The notes: a model not told the origin generated them from the sequence alone. Positions 44,569 to 52,693 are shown, counted from the first letter of the stretch. The stretch is 64,000 bases of DNA from Paraburkholderia ultramafica (GCF_902859915.1 NZ_CADIKK010000017.1:1-64000), one strand, 5' to 3'. Numbers and translations: made by a program.

Positions 44569-45080
44569 TTAATCCTGTAAGTTTACGAATTCAATGCCAT
44601 CCAACAGGTTAATGAGTTGTGGCAGCACGCTTTCTTCAGGCGCGCACCGTTTTCCGTCGTCATCCACTTGATCTTGAGTGATATCCGTGCCATCCCATCC
44701 TTTGCCACGGAGTGGATATAGCCTTGTATTCACTGCCTTTGCATCCCCGTCAAAATGAATTACCCACCTACCATCCCGCTTGCTAACTCCCGAAAAATTG
44801 GAAAGGTCTTTCACGCTGACGTTGTTATGGCATCCAAATTGAATCTCAATCCCGAATCGGAGTTGAACCTTAGGGTTAATTTCAGCTTCGTAGTTTGCAA
44901 CCGGAGGTCCCCCCCGTCGCTCGTCCGTGTAAGTGTTCCATCGTAAGGGTTGGTCATCCTGAAGTGACAGCCATCTAAGCTCATTTCGTGGGCAATCACC
45001 TTCCCAGCCTTCTCTTCGTCGGCCCAAATTGAAGCAGCCATAAAGAACAGCGGAACCAATAGAAGTAGTTTAAAATTCAT
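44569..45080 (-). pseudogene. Third immunity-like paralogue, split at a G7 tract
   Basis: Starts with a signal peptide (MNFKLLLLVPLFFMAASIWA), continues DGCHFRMTNPYDGTLTRTSDGG and then shifts frame at a run of seven G (44909-44915). The second frame completes the family: PPVANYEAEINPK, QFGCHNN, YPLRGKGWDG and VLPQLINLLDGIEFVN. One extra G or two fewer would restore one frame. It may be broken, phase-variable, or a read error. Confidence 0.6.
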
Positions 45081-45084
45081 TATC

Positions 45085-45198
45085 CCTCTGCGTTCAAAAC
45101 CATTAGGGCTGTCCCAGCCCTAGCCTTCCGCCCTCGGGAACAGAGTGCCATCCGCCAGAATCGTTAACGCACTTGTATAAGTATTTACGAGAAGCGGA
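45085..45198 (-). pseudogene. Duplicated toxin-tail fragment between immunity copies 2 and 3
   Basis: The frame reads NTYTSALTILADGTLFPRAEG, stop, then GWDSPNGFERRGI. This matches the C-terminus of the toxin gene at 46454 (YTSALMVLADGTLFP and GWDTPDGYQRR) with an in-frame stop. It leads directly into the start of immunity copy 3, so it is a leftover of a duplicated toxin-end plus immunity unit. Confidence 0.7.
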
Positions 45199-45771
45199 TT
45201 AATTTGCAAATTCAACACTGTCCAGGAGGCGAATGACTTGGGGGAGCGCGGACTCGTTGGGATGTCGCAGATAACCCACTGAGCGAGCGATCCCGCAAAC
45301 TGCGAGCGCTTTGTGCGAGATGCAGAAAGCAAAAGTTCGTGTGCGGCGCTCTTCGTCGCCATTGATAGTATCTTGCGTAACACCGCCGCCGTCCCACCCC
45401 TTTCCACGCAGAGGGTAGAAGGTCGTATTCTCCTTTGGATCGCCGATAGCGCCAGGAGACGTGTCCATTGCCCACCCGTCGGCACTCATTTTTATTCCTG
45501 CAAGATCGGAGAATGTTTTGTCATTTGCAGGATTTTCACAGCTAAATTGAATCCACGTTTCGAAAGGATATTTCGCCTTCGGATTAATTACCGAGATATA
45601 GCTTGCAGAGTAAGGGGTGCTCTCGCTGTCAACAGAAACCCTACCGTTAAATGGGTCGCGGAGTGTGAATTCGCAGCCATCGAAGGCAACCTGACGCTCA
45701 ACTGTAGATTCGGCGTATGCCTGGTTAACTAGCAAAGGGATCATAGCCAAATACAAAAAAAATCTCTTCAC
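45199..45771 (-). CDS. Periplasmic immunity-like protein (intact copy)
   Basis: 190 residues from a GTG that overlaps the stop of the preceding toxin-tail copy (ATGTGA arrangement). A signal peptide ends near LLVNQAYA-ES. Conserved blocks shared by the three paralogues are DGCEFTLRDPFNGRVSV, IQFSCENPA, YPLRGKGWDGGGVTQD and the C-terminal VIRLLDSVEFAN; cysteines are paired in number (FCISHKALAVCG). Position after a peptidoglycan hydrolase toxin and a periplasmic location both fit an immunity protein. Function is inferred from context. Confidence 0.65.
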   Translation of the reverse strand: MKRFFLYLAMIPLLVNQAYAESTVERQVAFDGCEFTLRDPFNGRVSVDSESTPYSASYISVINPKAKYPFETWIQFSCENPANDKTFSDLAGIKMSADGWAMDTSPGAIGDPKENTTFYPLRGKGWDGGGVTQDTINGDEERRTRTFAFCISHKALAVCGIARSVGYLRHPNESALPQVIRLLDSVEFAN

Positions 45772-45904
45772 ATGTCTCTCCGTTCATATCCGTCAGGGCT
45801 CTCCCAACCTTGACCCGCCGCGTTCGAGAATAACGTGCCGTCAGCCAGGATCATTAATGCGCTTACGTAAACATGATATCGCGCCAGAATGCCATTTAAT
45901 CCGG
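45768..45904 (-). pseudogene. Duplicated toxin-tail fragment between immunity copies 1 and 2
   Basis: The frame reads LNGILARYHVYVSALMILAD then GTLFSNAAGQGWESPDGYER and RDM stop, nearly the same as the true toxin end (VNGILARYQAYTSALMVLAD...GWDTPDGYQRRDM). Only the last 45 codons or so are present, and the stop overlaps the GTG of immunity copy 2 exactly as in the parental gene pair. Confidence 0.75.
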
Positions 45905-46457
45905 TCAGTTTACGAATTCGATACTGTCAAGCAATCGAATGATGTGAGGTCACGCGGTTTCTCCAGGGTCGGTGAGATACATCACTGTATCGTCTAAGCC
46001 ACACAGCGCTTGGGTGCCGTGTACCAAACAAAATGTAAACGCACGACTTCGGCTATTCTCGTCCCCGCCCGTTTGATCTTGGGTGATACTCGCGCCGTCC
46101 CATCCTTTTCCACGCAGCAGATATAACCGCACCGGCATTTCCATCAAAATCAATTTCCCATTTTCCATCCTTCTTTGATATTCCAGCCAAATCAGACAAA
46201 TCACCCGTACTAACGTTGCTATGACAGTCGAACCGAATCATCGTCTCGAAAGGGCGCTTTGCTTCGGTATTGATCATTGCGATGTAGCTTGCGGAGTGAG
46301 GGGCGCTTTCTGTGTCAACAGAAACCCTTCCATTAAATGGATCGCTTAATATAAAAACGCACTGATCAAGGGATGCCTGACGCTCAACAACGTTTTCAGC
46401 TTGCACATGATTAGTCAGCAAAAAAGCCATAATCAAATGACAAAAAAATCTCTTCAC
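45905..46457 (-). pseudogene. First immunity-like paralogue, with a frameshift and a nonsense codon
   Basis: Opens at a GTG overlapping the toxin stop, with a signal peptide ending near HVQAEN, then DQCVFILSDPFNGRVSV and IRFDCHSN. The frame breaks near 46120 (FDGNAGAV) and continues in another frame as YLLRGKGWDGASITQD and FTFCLVHGTQALCGL. A TGA then interrupts before PHIIRLLDSIEFVN. Two lesions in a gene with an intact downstream paralogue suggest decay. Confidence 0.7.
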
Positions 46458-48805
46458 ATATCTCTCCGCTGATAGCCGTCAGGGGTGTCCCAGCCTTGGC
46501 ATTCCGCCGTTGGGAATAGTGTGCCATCCGCCAGAACCATTAATGCACTTGTATAAGCCTGATATCGCGCCAGAATGCCATTTACACGCGCGATTCTTGA
46601 GGCATCCTTTTGTGGGCTGCCAAAATTTACCGTTGCCGCCACCTGCCCATAGCTTAGGCAACTGTAGTAAACAACGGAACTAAAGCGTGGCTTGGTGATA
46701 TTTTGGGCTTGGCGCTGCAAAACGGGAAATTTATCAGCATAAACAGCGGCTTTTGTCCAGGCCCAATATGCTCCTGAGCTTTCGGCGGAAAAAACAGCTT
46801 TCGATGCTATGTCCTCACGCCACTGAATCATCTGCGCAGTCAGCGCCGGATGCCTGCTGTCCTGAAGGGCTGCATTGCTTCCGTCTTTGTTGGCTGTCTT
46901 AGCCGAAGCGCTCAGTTCGCGCTTCAAAGGCTCCGGAATGACTCGCCCGAGAAATTCCCAGTACTTGACGTAGTTGTCAGGCCACGTTAGCTGCAGAAAG
47001 CCCCGGCCATCCCAAGGCCAATACTTTGCACCGGAGTTGTCCTCGTGAAGTTTGGTGAACCATTGTGTCTCTTCCACGGTATTACCGAGAAACGCCGCTA
47101 TGCGCCACGGATTTGGCGATATGCCGAATTTGCGCATTGATCTGTTAAGTTCCAGATGCGTACTTTGAATGGTCAATCGATTGTTTCGGTTGACTACTAC
47201 CTTTTCCGATGTCCAATACTTGTGCCCGTCGGCAGCCTTGGCATAGCGCAGCGCGGATGTTGGCAGGACGCTGAGCAGTTCGTTTTCGCTCAACCACCCA
47301 CACTTCCTGAAATGCCGGATGAAGGCGAGCGGATGGAAGAACCAGAGCTTCTGGCCTGCGGGCAAGCGCGTCTTGTCCCAGAACTGGACCTCGTTCAGAT
47401 ACTTGAGAAAATCGTTATAGCCCTTCTGGTTGCCGTGATAGAACCCGCCCTCGTCGAGTAGCTTCATGTAGCGCGTGTCGTTATGTGTGCTGTCCCATTC
47501 GCTCGGTGCCAGGCAGACGAACCCGCGCAACTTCTCGCGCACGCCGTCCGTCATGCGCACATAGCGCAACAGGATATCTTCCTTCTCGTGGAGTCCTGTG
47601 AGTTGCAGATCGGCTAATGACTCGTGATCGCTCACGTCCTTGAGCATCTTTTTGAGCACGTCGATATCGCACAGCCCGTCACTGCCAAACGGGGTGTTGC
47701 CGTCGGTGACCTTCTGCCAGCCCATGAAGAACGGGAAATCCACGTCTGACAGCTTCGTGATTTTCAGGGGGTTAATATCAATGTATCCCTGCTTGCCCGA
47801 TGCCCAGGCGACCTTCATCCACGTGGCGCGCGCATCGGCGGCCAGCGTTTTCGTCGCGGACACGATACGGCCAAGGCGCATGAGTTCGTAGCCATCGCTG
47901 GGACACGCCGGATAGAGCGCCGTGGCGCGGTCGTAGAGGCCATATTCGTAGCCTTCTTCTGGCACAGGGTGGGGCGTCAGCAGCGTGCGGGTTCCATCAG
48001 CCGCCTCACTCCAGACGTTGGTGTACTTCGCGCCCTGACTGAAGTACGTCTCGACGTGCAGCGGCAGGGTATTTTGGCCCGTCTGGCCTGGTTTGAATTC
48101 AATCCCGTGCAGTTTGTTGTCGCTGCCGGTTCCTGGCGGCAGGCTGAAAAAATCGCTGCCCGCCGGAATGGTGAAGTACGCGTGCCCCCACCATTCCGGC
48201 CCGTCTGGCGTTGAGGGTGAGGTATTGCCAAGTTGCGTGTGGCTGAAGTAGGCGGCGAAATCCGGCTGCGTCATGAAGATTTCGAAGTGCAGGTACGTCG
48301 GGCCCTGGTAGCGTCCAAGGAAGCCCAGAACATCCTTGCGCCAGACCTTCTTTCCGCCACCCGATACGGCCGGTGTCACCTGTCCCACGGGAACCTGGCC
48401 GGAAGGCATGCGCAGGAACTCAGGCAACTGAGTGCCAACATATCCAAACGTATGGTATTCAGCGAGCGGCAGCAGATGCATGTAGAGCGAATAGAACGTT
48501 AGCGTCCGTCCCTCTCCGGTCTCGGTCGTGTGCTTGAGCAGCACAAATCCCACGTTGCTGTTGCCAGAATCAATCGCATGCTGGCAGACCCGGTACGCCA
48601 CCACCTCGCCATCCGCAATCGCGTACACGGGACCATGCATATCAGGCGAGAGATGCGCACCGCAATGCCAGCGTCGGTCGAAGGTAATCGGATAGATGCC
48701 GTGGGCAAGTTCGAACTGGTCAACCGCGTCCATCATTGGATCGGGTTTTGTGGAATCAATCTTCGCCGGGTTCAGTTGCGGCAGAAACGGGGGGCTGATA
48801 ATCAT
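46454..48805 (-). CDS. Large peptidoglycan hydrolase toxin (M23-like plus GH19-like domains)
   Basis: About 783 residues from ATG 48805; 65 further codons upstream look non-coding. The N-terminal part (about 35-180) resembles an M23 peptidase: FDRRWHCGAHLSPD, YMHLLPLAE and TYLHFEIF. However, the usual HxH is reduced to a single His, so activity is uncertain. A middle part of about 300 residues has SH3-like strands. The C-terminal 250 residues contain GRGFLQLTWPDNY (about 600-612), the core of GH19/lysozyme-type muramidases. No signal peptide is seen, as expected for a secretion-system cargo. Its GTG-overlapping downstream neighbours encode periplasmic immunity-like proteins. It is likely a type VI or similar antibacterial effector; no vgrG or PAAR gene is in the window. 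Confidence 0.7.
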   Translation of the reverse strand: MIISPPFLPQLNPAKIDSTKPDPMMDAVDQFELAHGIYPITFDRRWHCGAHLSPDMHGPVYAIADGEVVAYRVCQHAIDSGNSNVGFVLLKHTTETGEGRTLTFYSLYMHLLPLAEYHTFGYVGTQLPEFLRMPSGQVPVGQVTPAVSGGGKKVWRKDVLGFLGRYQGPTYLHFEIFMTQPDFAAYFSHTQLGNTSPSTPDGPEWWGHAYFTIPAGSDFFSLPPGTGSDNKLHGIEFKPGQTGQNTLPLHVETYFSQGAKYTNVWSEAADGTRTLLTPHPVPEEGYEYGLYDRATALYPACPSDGYELMRLGRIVSATKTLAADARATWMKVAWASGKQGYIDINPLKITKLSDVDFPFFMGWQKVTDGNTPFGSDGLCDIDVLKKMLKDVSDHESLADLQLTGLHEKEDILLRYVRMTDGVREKLRGFVCLAPSEWDSTHNDTRYMKLLDEGGFYHGNQKGYNDFLKYLNEVQFWDKTRLPAGQKLWFFHPLAFIRHFRKCGWLSENELLSVLPTSALRYAKAADGHKYWTSEKVVVNRNNRLTIQSTHLELNRSMRKFGISPNPWRIAAFLGNTVEETQWFTKLHEDNSGAKYWPWDGRGFLQLTWPDNYVKYWEFLGRVIPEPLKRELSASAKTANKDGSNAALQDSRHPALTAQMIQWREDIASKAVFSAESSGAYWAWTKAAVYADKFPVLQRQAQNITKPRFSSVVYYSCLSYGQVAATVNFGSPQKDASRIARVNGILARYQAYTSALMVLADGTLFPTAECQGWDTPDGYQRRDM

Positions 48806-49060
48806 CCGGTGAGAACTTCTCGCGCGTGTCCCGCAACAGGCACGACACCGTGCGGGTTGGGATTGGGGGGGGGCGCGGCCCGGTGCATCAGAACTGCAAA
48901 GTCGGAGAGGCCGCGATGCGGGACCATTTTCAGGTTCGTCCAGCCTTATACCCTGTAAACCGTGCCCGCCACAATCGTTTGCAGTCCGAAAATTCGTCAA
49001 CTATTGTCATGGCGCAATACGGCTGGCGGACTGACTGCACCGAGCCACCGCACACAGAAA

Positions 49061-49082
49061 AAATGCTTGCGAGCAAGCATTT
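49061..49082 (-). terminator. Terminator-like hairpin upstream of the toxin gene
   Basis: AAATGCTTGC and GCAAGCATTT are perfectly complementary (10 bp) around GA, and read on the minus strand are followed by seven T. It would insulate the toxin gene from transcription out of the tRNA-Ser side. Confidence 0.7.
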
Positions 49083-49320
49083 CTGCACCACAAGGCCGCC
49101 GCTTCCGTAACGGGATAGACGTTGTAGCACGCCTGCACCGTCGCGCAGCTATCGTTTTCCCACGGCTTGCTCATCGCGGCCTCCTTTCGGGTTGCGCGGA
49201 CATAGCCGGATTTTAACGGAGCGGATTGGAAGCTCGACAGTCGTCGAGCGGCTGGGAAGTCCCCGAAGAACCGTTAGGCTTTGCTCAGTGATGGGCTGAA
49301 TGATCGGCCAGAAAAAACAA

Positions 49321-49352
49321 AAACCCCGTAAGTCATTGAACTTACGGGGTTT
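49321..49352 (-). terminator. Terminator downstream of tRNA-Ser
   Basis: AAACCCCGTAAG and CTTACGGGGTTT (12 bp, perfect) around an 8-base loop, with A-rich sequence giving a T-run on the minus strand. Nearly identical to the hairpin after tRNA-Leu. Confidence 0.8.
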
Positions 49353-49365
49353 CAGCCGCCTTCAT

Positions 49366-49455
49366 TGGCGGAGGCGGTGAGATTCGAACTCACGGAAAGA
49401 TTGCTCCTTCGCCGGTTTTCAAGACCGGTGCCTTAAACCGCTCGGCCACACCTCC
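49366..49455 (-). tRNA. tRNA-Ser (anticodon TGA)
   Basis: 90-nt cloverleaf with encoded CCA. Acceptor arms GGAGGTG and CACCTCC-type pairing, anticodon loop CTTGAAA (anticodon TGA), a long class II variable arm and a T-arm with AGTTCGAATCT. Confidence 0.96.
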
Positions 49456-49545
49456 AAGCCGACAATTGTAACAGGACTAGGCGGGGCGACTCAACCTCAG
49501 GGGTTTATGCTCGTCTCCCGCCTCCAAATATTGGTTGCACAAGAA

Positions 49546-49698
49546 GTGTGCCGACCGGCGGGCCGGCACACGGCGATTGGGCGTGCTCGCCCAATCGCCA
49601 TGAATTGTCCGCGGCAATGGGTACGGCAAATCCGACACATGGTCGCGTCGGCCTGCTGGCCAACGCGACCGACTGCCAGGCGTGCGCGCTTGGCAGTC
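49546..49698. repeat. Cluster of four GC-rich hairpins with tetraloops
   Basis: Four palindromes in 153 bp. 49546-49571: arms GTGTGCCG/CGGCACAC. 49572-49599: arms GGCGATTGGGCG/CGCCCAATCGCC, perfect, loop TGCT. 49641-49670: arms GGTCGCGT/ACGCGACC with inner GGCC/GGCC, loop TGCT. 49671-49698: arms GACTGCCAGGCG/CGCTTGGCAGTC with one G-T pair, loop TGCG. Stem sequences differ but the inner cores look alike. No T-run follows, so these are not simple terminators. No coding function is seen. Confidence 0.8.
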
Positions 49699-49838
49699 AA
49701 ACGGGAAAAAAATTTACTTGAAATCGACTGTCGAGCCGTGCTTCGGCTTCGTGCGAAATGCCGGCGATGACCGCGGCACGGTCTGCGGCCGGCCGTGGGT
49801 CTATGTATTTGCGCTCGGGTTCTTCCCACCGTAAAGTC

Positions 49839-50156
49839 ATGAGCAAAGCCGTGAAACCCGCGGATGGCTCTCCAGGAGGCAGCGCGTTAGACGAAGCCGA
49901 AAATTTGGGAATAATCGTGGAGACCCCACTTGACCAGAGAACACTCGCTTATCTCGTTCAGACCTATGGAATCGAGGTGGTCAAGCGAGCCCGAGAAAAA
50001 TTGCTTGGGCAGAGGCGCCCCTATGTTTCGAACATCGCGAAAGTTCTCGGCGCGAGTCTTCCAGACTCGATTCGAACAGCAGATTCGAGCGTAGCCGATG
50101 AACACATCGAACAGATGCGGTCGATTGTTGGTAGCAGACCGAAAGGCAAGTCATAG
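49839..50156 (+). CDS. Hypothetical protein of a mobile/plasmid-type family
   Basis: 105 residues, soluble, with a central helical block TLAYLVQTYGIEVVKRAREK followed by RPYVSNIAKVLG, which looks like a short HTH-like module of plasmid-encoded small proteins. ATG 49839 is chosen; ATG 49803 is possible. It follows the hairpin cluster by 140 bases, so the hairpins may lie in its leader. Confidence 0.55.
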   Translation: MSKAVKPADGSPGGSALDEAENLGIIVETPLDQRTLAYLVQTYGIEVVKRAREKLLGQRRPYVSNIAKVLGASLPDSIRTADSSVADEHIEQMRSIVGSRPKGKS

Positions 50157-50465
50157 CCCGGGGTTGGCTTCAGTCGGCATGTTGTCGAGCTCGACGATAG
50201 GTCGAACTGAGTTCATTGGCTAAAATCATGTGCTTCACCGTGCATGAACTCGGACAATCTTTCCCGAACGCAGCGGTATCTGGATGCTCATGACCTTGCG
50301 ATCATCTCTGTCTTGACACACGGGTCCACTTTAATAAGCGCTGGTCCAACTCCTACATAATTGCGGGTTGGACGGCATTATGACGGAGTTACCCCTTGAG
50401 GCCGGCAGGCCTTGCGGCGGACGATGAGGAGCGCCCTGCGGGGCGCACGATGGTCGTTTTCCTGT
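50157..50465. other. Intergenic region with no supported feature
   Basis: About 300 bases between convergent genes. Codon-like structure, strong hairpins and promoter-like elements were looked for and not found. Confidence 0.4.
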
Positions 50466-50663
50466 CTACGAACGTGGCAGTTTCTTCATACCCCCGCCTG
50501 TGCGCATCAAAAGTTCCAGCGTCGCTTCCAGACGAATGACTCGCTCGGTCAGGCCTTCGATTTTCGCCTGTTGCTCTTTCACCGTACTGGCGAGCAAGAC
50601 CACCTTGTCGTTCATCTTGATAACGGTTGTGAGCGCATCCCACACTTTGTCGGTCACACCCAT
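50466..50663 (-). CDS. Small coiled-coil protein, second gene of an RHH operon
   Basis: 65 residues, largely one long helix with heptad spacing (VIKMNDKVVLLASTVKEQQA, KIEGLTERVIRLEATLELLM), so a likely coiled coil. Its ATG overlaps the stop of the RHH gene (TAATG). Pairs of a CopG-like protein and such a coiled-coil partner are common on mobile DNA; the role is not established. It could be a partner or toxin-like component. Confidence 0.65.
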   Translation of the reverse strand: MGVTDKVWDALTTVIKMNDKVVLLASTVKEQQAKIEGLTERVIRLEATLELLMRTGGGMKKLPRS

Positions 50664-50938
50664 TACTTCTTGCCCTCTGTCATCGCCGTGATGCGCTTAT
50701 TCGACTCCGCGACAAACGAGAGCGCGTCGTCGAGCGCATCGTTTGTCTCCTTTGTGGAAGCATTCACTCGCTCGACCAGCGCGAGAATCTCCTGTTCGTC
50801 GTCAGATGGCGTGAACCCTTGTGCTGCCTGCCGCATCAGTTCACTCACGTTGAGACCAAGCCTCTTGGCTGTGCCCGCTATTGCTCGCTTTTGGACCGCC
50901 GTCACTTGGACGACAATCCGTTCGGTTGCTGCTGCCAT
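50663..50938 (-). CDS. Ribbon-helix-helix-type DNA-binding protein
   Basis: 91 residues from ATG 50938. An N-terminal strand TERIVVQVTAVQKRAIAGTA followed by KRLGLNVSELMRQAAQGF fits a ribbon-helix-helix fold, and the C-terminal half is a helix with heptad-like spacing. Its promoter carries two copies of a perfect 8-bp palindrome (see 50949-50999), as expected for autoregulation. Confidence 0.7.
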   Translation of the reverse strand: MAAATERIVVQVTAVQKRAIAGTAKRLGLNVSELMRQAAQGFTPSDDEQEILALVERVNASTKETNDALDDALSFVAESNKRITAMTEGKK

Positions 50939-50948
50939 TTGCCCCTCT

Positions 50949-50999
50949 ATGTACATGCACATGGTATGTACATTATAGCCTCAGGCCGAGGGTAGTCAA
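50949..50999 (-). promoter_or_regulatory. Promoter and tandem palindromic operator of the RHH operon
   Basis: On the minus strand, TTGACT (50999-50994) and TATAAT (50977-50972) are spaced by 16 bp, close to consensus. ATGTACAT, its own reverse complement, occurs at 50966-50973 (overlapping the -10) and 50949-50956, 17 bp apart. Two palindromic sites on the promoter-leader are what RHH repressors bind. Confidence 0.65.
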
Positions 51000-51125
51000 A
51001 CAGTTCTTGACGCGCAATCTGTCGAGTCCTTGCCGCTCTCGGAGAGCGGTTTGTCTGCGAGCCGGTGCAGGGCGCATTGTTCGGTCTGCGCGCTCATTGC
51101 CAGGAAAACGCGACTGCACTGAGAC

Positions 51126-51157
51126 GAAAAAAAGCCGGCATCGCAGGGATGTCGGCT
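51126..51157 (-). terminator. Terminator-like hairpin on the minus strand
   Basis: AGCCGGCATC and GATGTCGGCT pair with one mismatch around a 5-base loop and are followed by a T-run on the minus strand. It is 127 bases before the RHH promoter, so it insulates that operon from the right. Confidence 0.65.
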
Positions 51158-51612
51158 GAAAGCTTCTGGCCATTTCCGAGGGCCGTGCCAGAACCTGAGA
51201 GTCATGAATTGTTTGGTGAGAGCGACATTCATCACCCAACCGCAGTAACGACGAGCTAAAAAGGCCTGCCTATATAGTCGGGCCTAATCCATACCTGGAA
51301 AAGACATGGAAGGGTCACGAAAACAGTATAGGCCCGGCTCGAAAGGCTGCTATATGGCAGATTGTCTCTGATGCCGACCCACACGTTGCTGCGCTAAGGC
51401 ACATGGCTCTAAACGAAATCTGCATTTCAGAAAATTCAACGACGTCGTCTCGAGCGAAACGCTACATCGCGAATATTTGCTCCAGCGCGGTGAAAGCCGC
51501 CGCTGTCATATACGCTTAAGGTATCCGGAGCTGTCCGTAGAGTTGTCGTCAGCCGCATTTCGGCATGCGGGTCAAAGCTGGGCATTGGCGACATCAGCGT
51601 TACCACCACAAA
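51158..51612. other. Region with an open but start-less frame
   Basis: On the plus strand a frame is open from about 51217 to 51520 (ending ICSSAVKAAAVIYA and stop), but it has no usable start near its beginning and no recognised domain. It may be the end of a lost gene. A 9-base complementary pair (TAGGCCCG and CGGGCCTA type) lies inside. Nothing else is supported. Confidence 0.3.
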
Positions 51613-51882
51613 TCATCCAGCGCCAAGCGCGCGTAACAAGGAACGTCCATCGGCAGTAAGTGCGAACATGGAGGTGGCTTCGCCTTGTTCCGACTCAACA
51701 TCTTGGACGAGTCCGACTTCGCGAAGAGCCATCACGTCTGGCGTCACTGCCATGAGCTCGACCGGCGCCTGAACTAGTAGCAGAAGTGTGGCAATTTCAT
51801 GTGCGCTCAGCATCCGGCGTAATCTGAGTCCAAGAGGTACCGGCGCCGCGCCAGGCCGCCTTGTTTTCACTACCGTAGACAT
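51613..51882 (-). CDS. Small hypothetical protein with winged-helix-like C-terminus
   Basis: 89 residues from ATG 51882. The C-terminal part (MLSAHEIATLLLLVQAPVEL through FALTADGRSLLRALGAG) has the order helix-helix-helix-wing of small DNA-binding domains. Part of it (51711-51822) is duplicated, inverted, at 63889-64000. Confidence 0.55.
   Translation of the reverse strand: MSTVVKTRRPGAAPVPLGLRLRRMLSAHEIATLLLLVQAPVELMAVTPDVMALREVGLVQDVESEQGEATSMFALTADGRSLLRALGAG
51711..51822 (-). repeat. 112-bp inverted duplicate, left copy
   Basis: By direct alignment this segment differs at six of 112 positions from 63889-64000 in the opposite orientation. It lies inside the small hypothetical gene, upstream of which similarity stops. 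Confidence 0.85.
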
Positions 51883-52001
51883 AATCACCAACCAATTTCC
51901 AGTTATTGTTGTACTTCCCAATCATGCTGGCGACGCCACTGTGCTGTGCTGCCCTCGCGCCTCGGGCCTCGCGGCGGTAGAAACGCCTGGTCACACGGTG
52001 T

Positions 52002-52475
52002 TCACACCGCCGCGATGGAGACTACGGCGCCTTGCTCCTCTCGCATCAGCGCGCGTGCTCCGCGCGCCTCGGCTTTCGCAATATCACCGAACGACGCAAC
52101 AGATAGCTGACTATCGAAGATGCCAAGCGCATTGCAGAGTTGTGCATACGCAAAATCGTTCATCAGCCACGCCCCGCTAATCTTTACGGCTGTTGCAATT
52201 TGTGCCGTAGCTGCGCGCGCCGCCTCGATGTCAGTCCAGCCGTGAGCGTCGTTCCGGAGGTGGCACAGCTCCTCGGCGACGAGCAGTTGTCGACTCAGGT
52301 TCTCCAACAGCTCATGTGAACCATATCCTCGACGAAACCCATCCAGACTCGCATACGCCTGTAGGAGCATCGCCTGGGTCAGCGGCTTGTGCGCGGCACC
52401 GCTAAATGTCAATGCACGTAGCGACGGGGGCATTGCCGGAGTCGCATGCTTGTGGGTACGCGATTTACTGGCCAT
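52002..52475 (-). CDS. Hypothetical protein
   Basis: 157 residues, no signal peptide. Residues 30-110 are a helical block (LTQAMLLQAYASLDGFRRGY, LLVAEELCHLRNDAH) with no family that I recognise. ATG 52475 is taken; 52511 is also open. Accessory-region gene. Confidence 0.55.
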   Translation of the reverse strand: MASKSRTHKHATPAMPPSLRALTFSGAAHKPLTQAMLLQAYASLDGFRRGYGSHELLENLSRQLLVAEELCHLRNDAHGWTDIEAARAATAQIATAVKISGAWLMNDFAYAQLCNALGIFDSQLSVASFGDIAKAEARGARALMREEQGAVVSIAAV

Positions 52476-52693
52476 GACGATTTCGATCTCCGCTTTGGGG
52501 CCGTTGTTCAACCATGCTGCTGGCAGCCGACGACTAAGCCAGGCTTAGACACCAGAATGAGCAGTCGCTCGGCGTCTTCACACGATAGTCTGTACGGGAC
52601 CTGTCGAACTGGGAGCGGGGCGGGTCTTTCCCTCAGATTCAGCGCCCGAGAGACTCCGTGACAGGTTCCTGCGCACGGCATCTTACGCAGTTA

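Noticed and set aside
49546..49698. Hairpin cluster read as a CRISPR array
   Set aside because: The units are palindromes of unequal sequence with no conserved direct repeat and no regular spacers.
49546..49698. Hairpin cluster read as integron attC sites
   Set aside because: Core sites GTTRRRY and RYYYAAC are not present at the stem ends and there is no integron integrase nearby.
51158..51240. Small minus-strand ORF beginning MNVALTKQFMTLRFWHG
   Set aside because: It runs through the terminator hairpin at 51126-51157 and lacks a ribosome binding site; kept only as a possible leader, not called.
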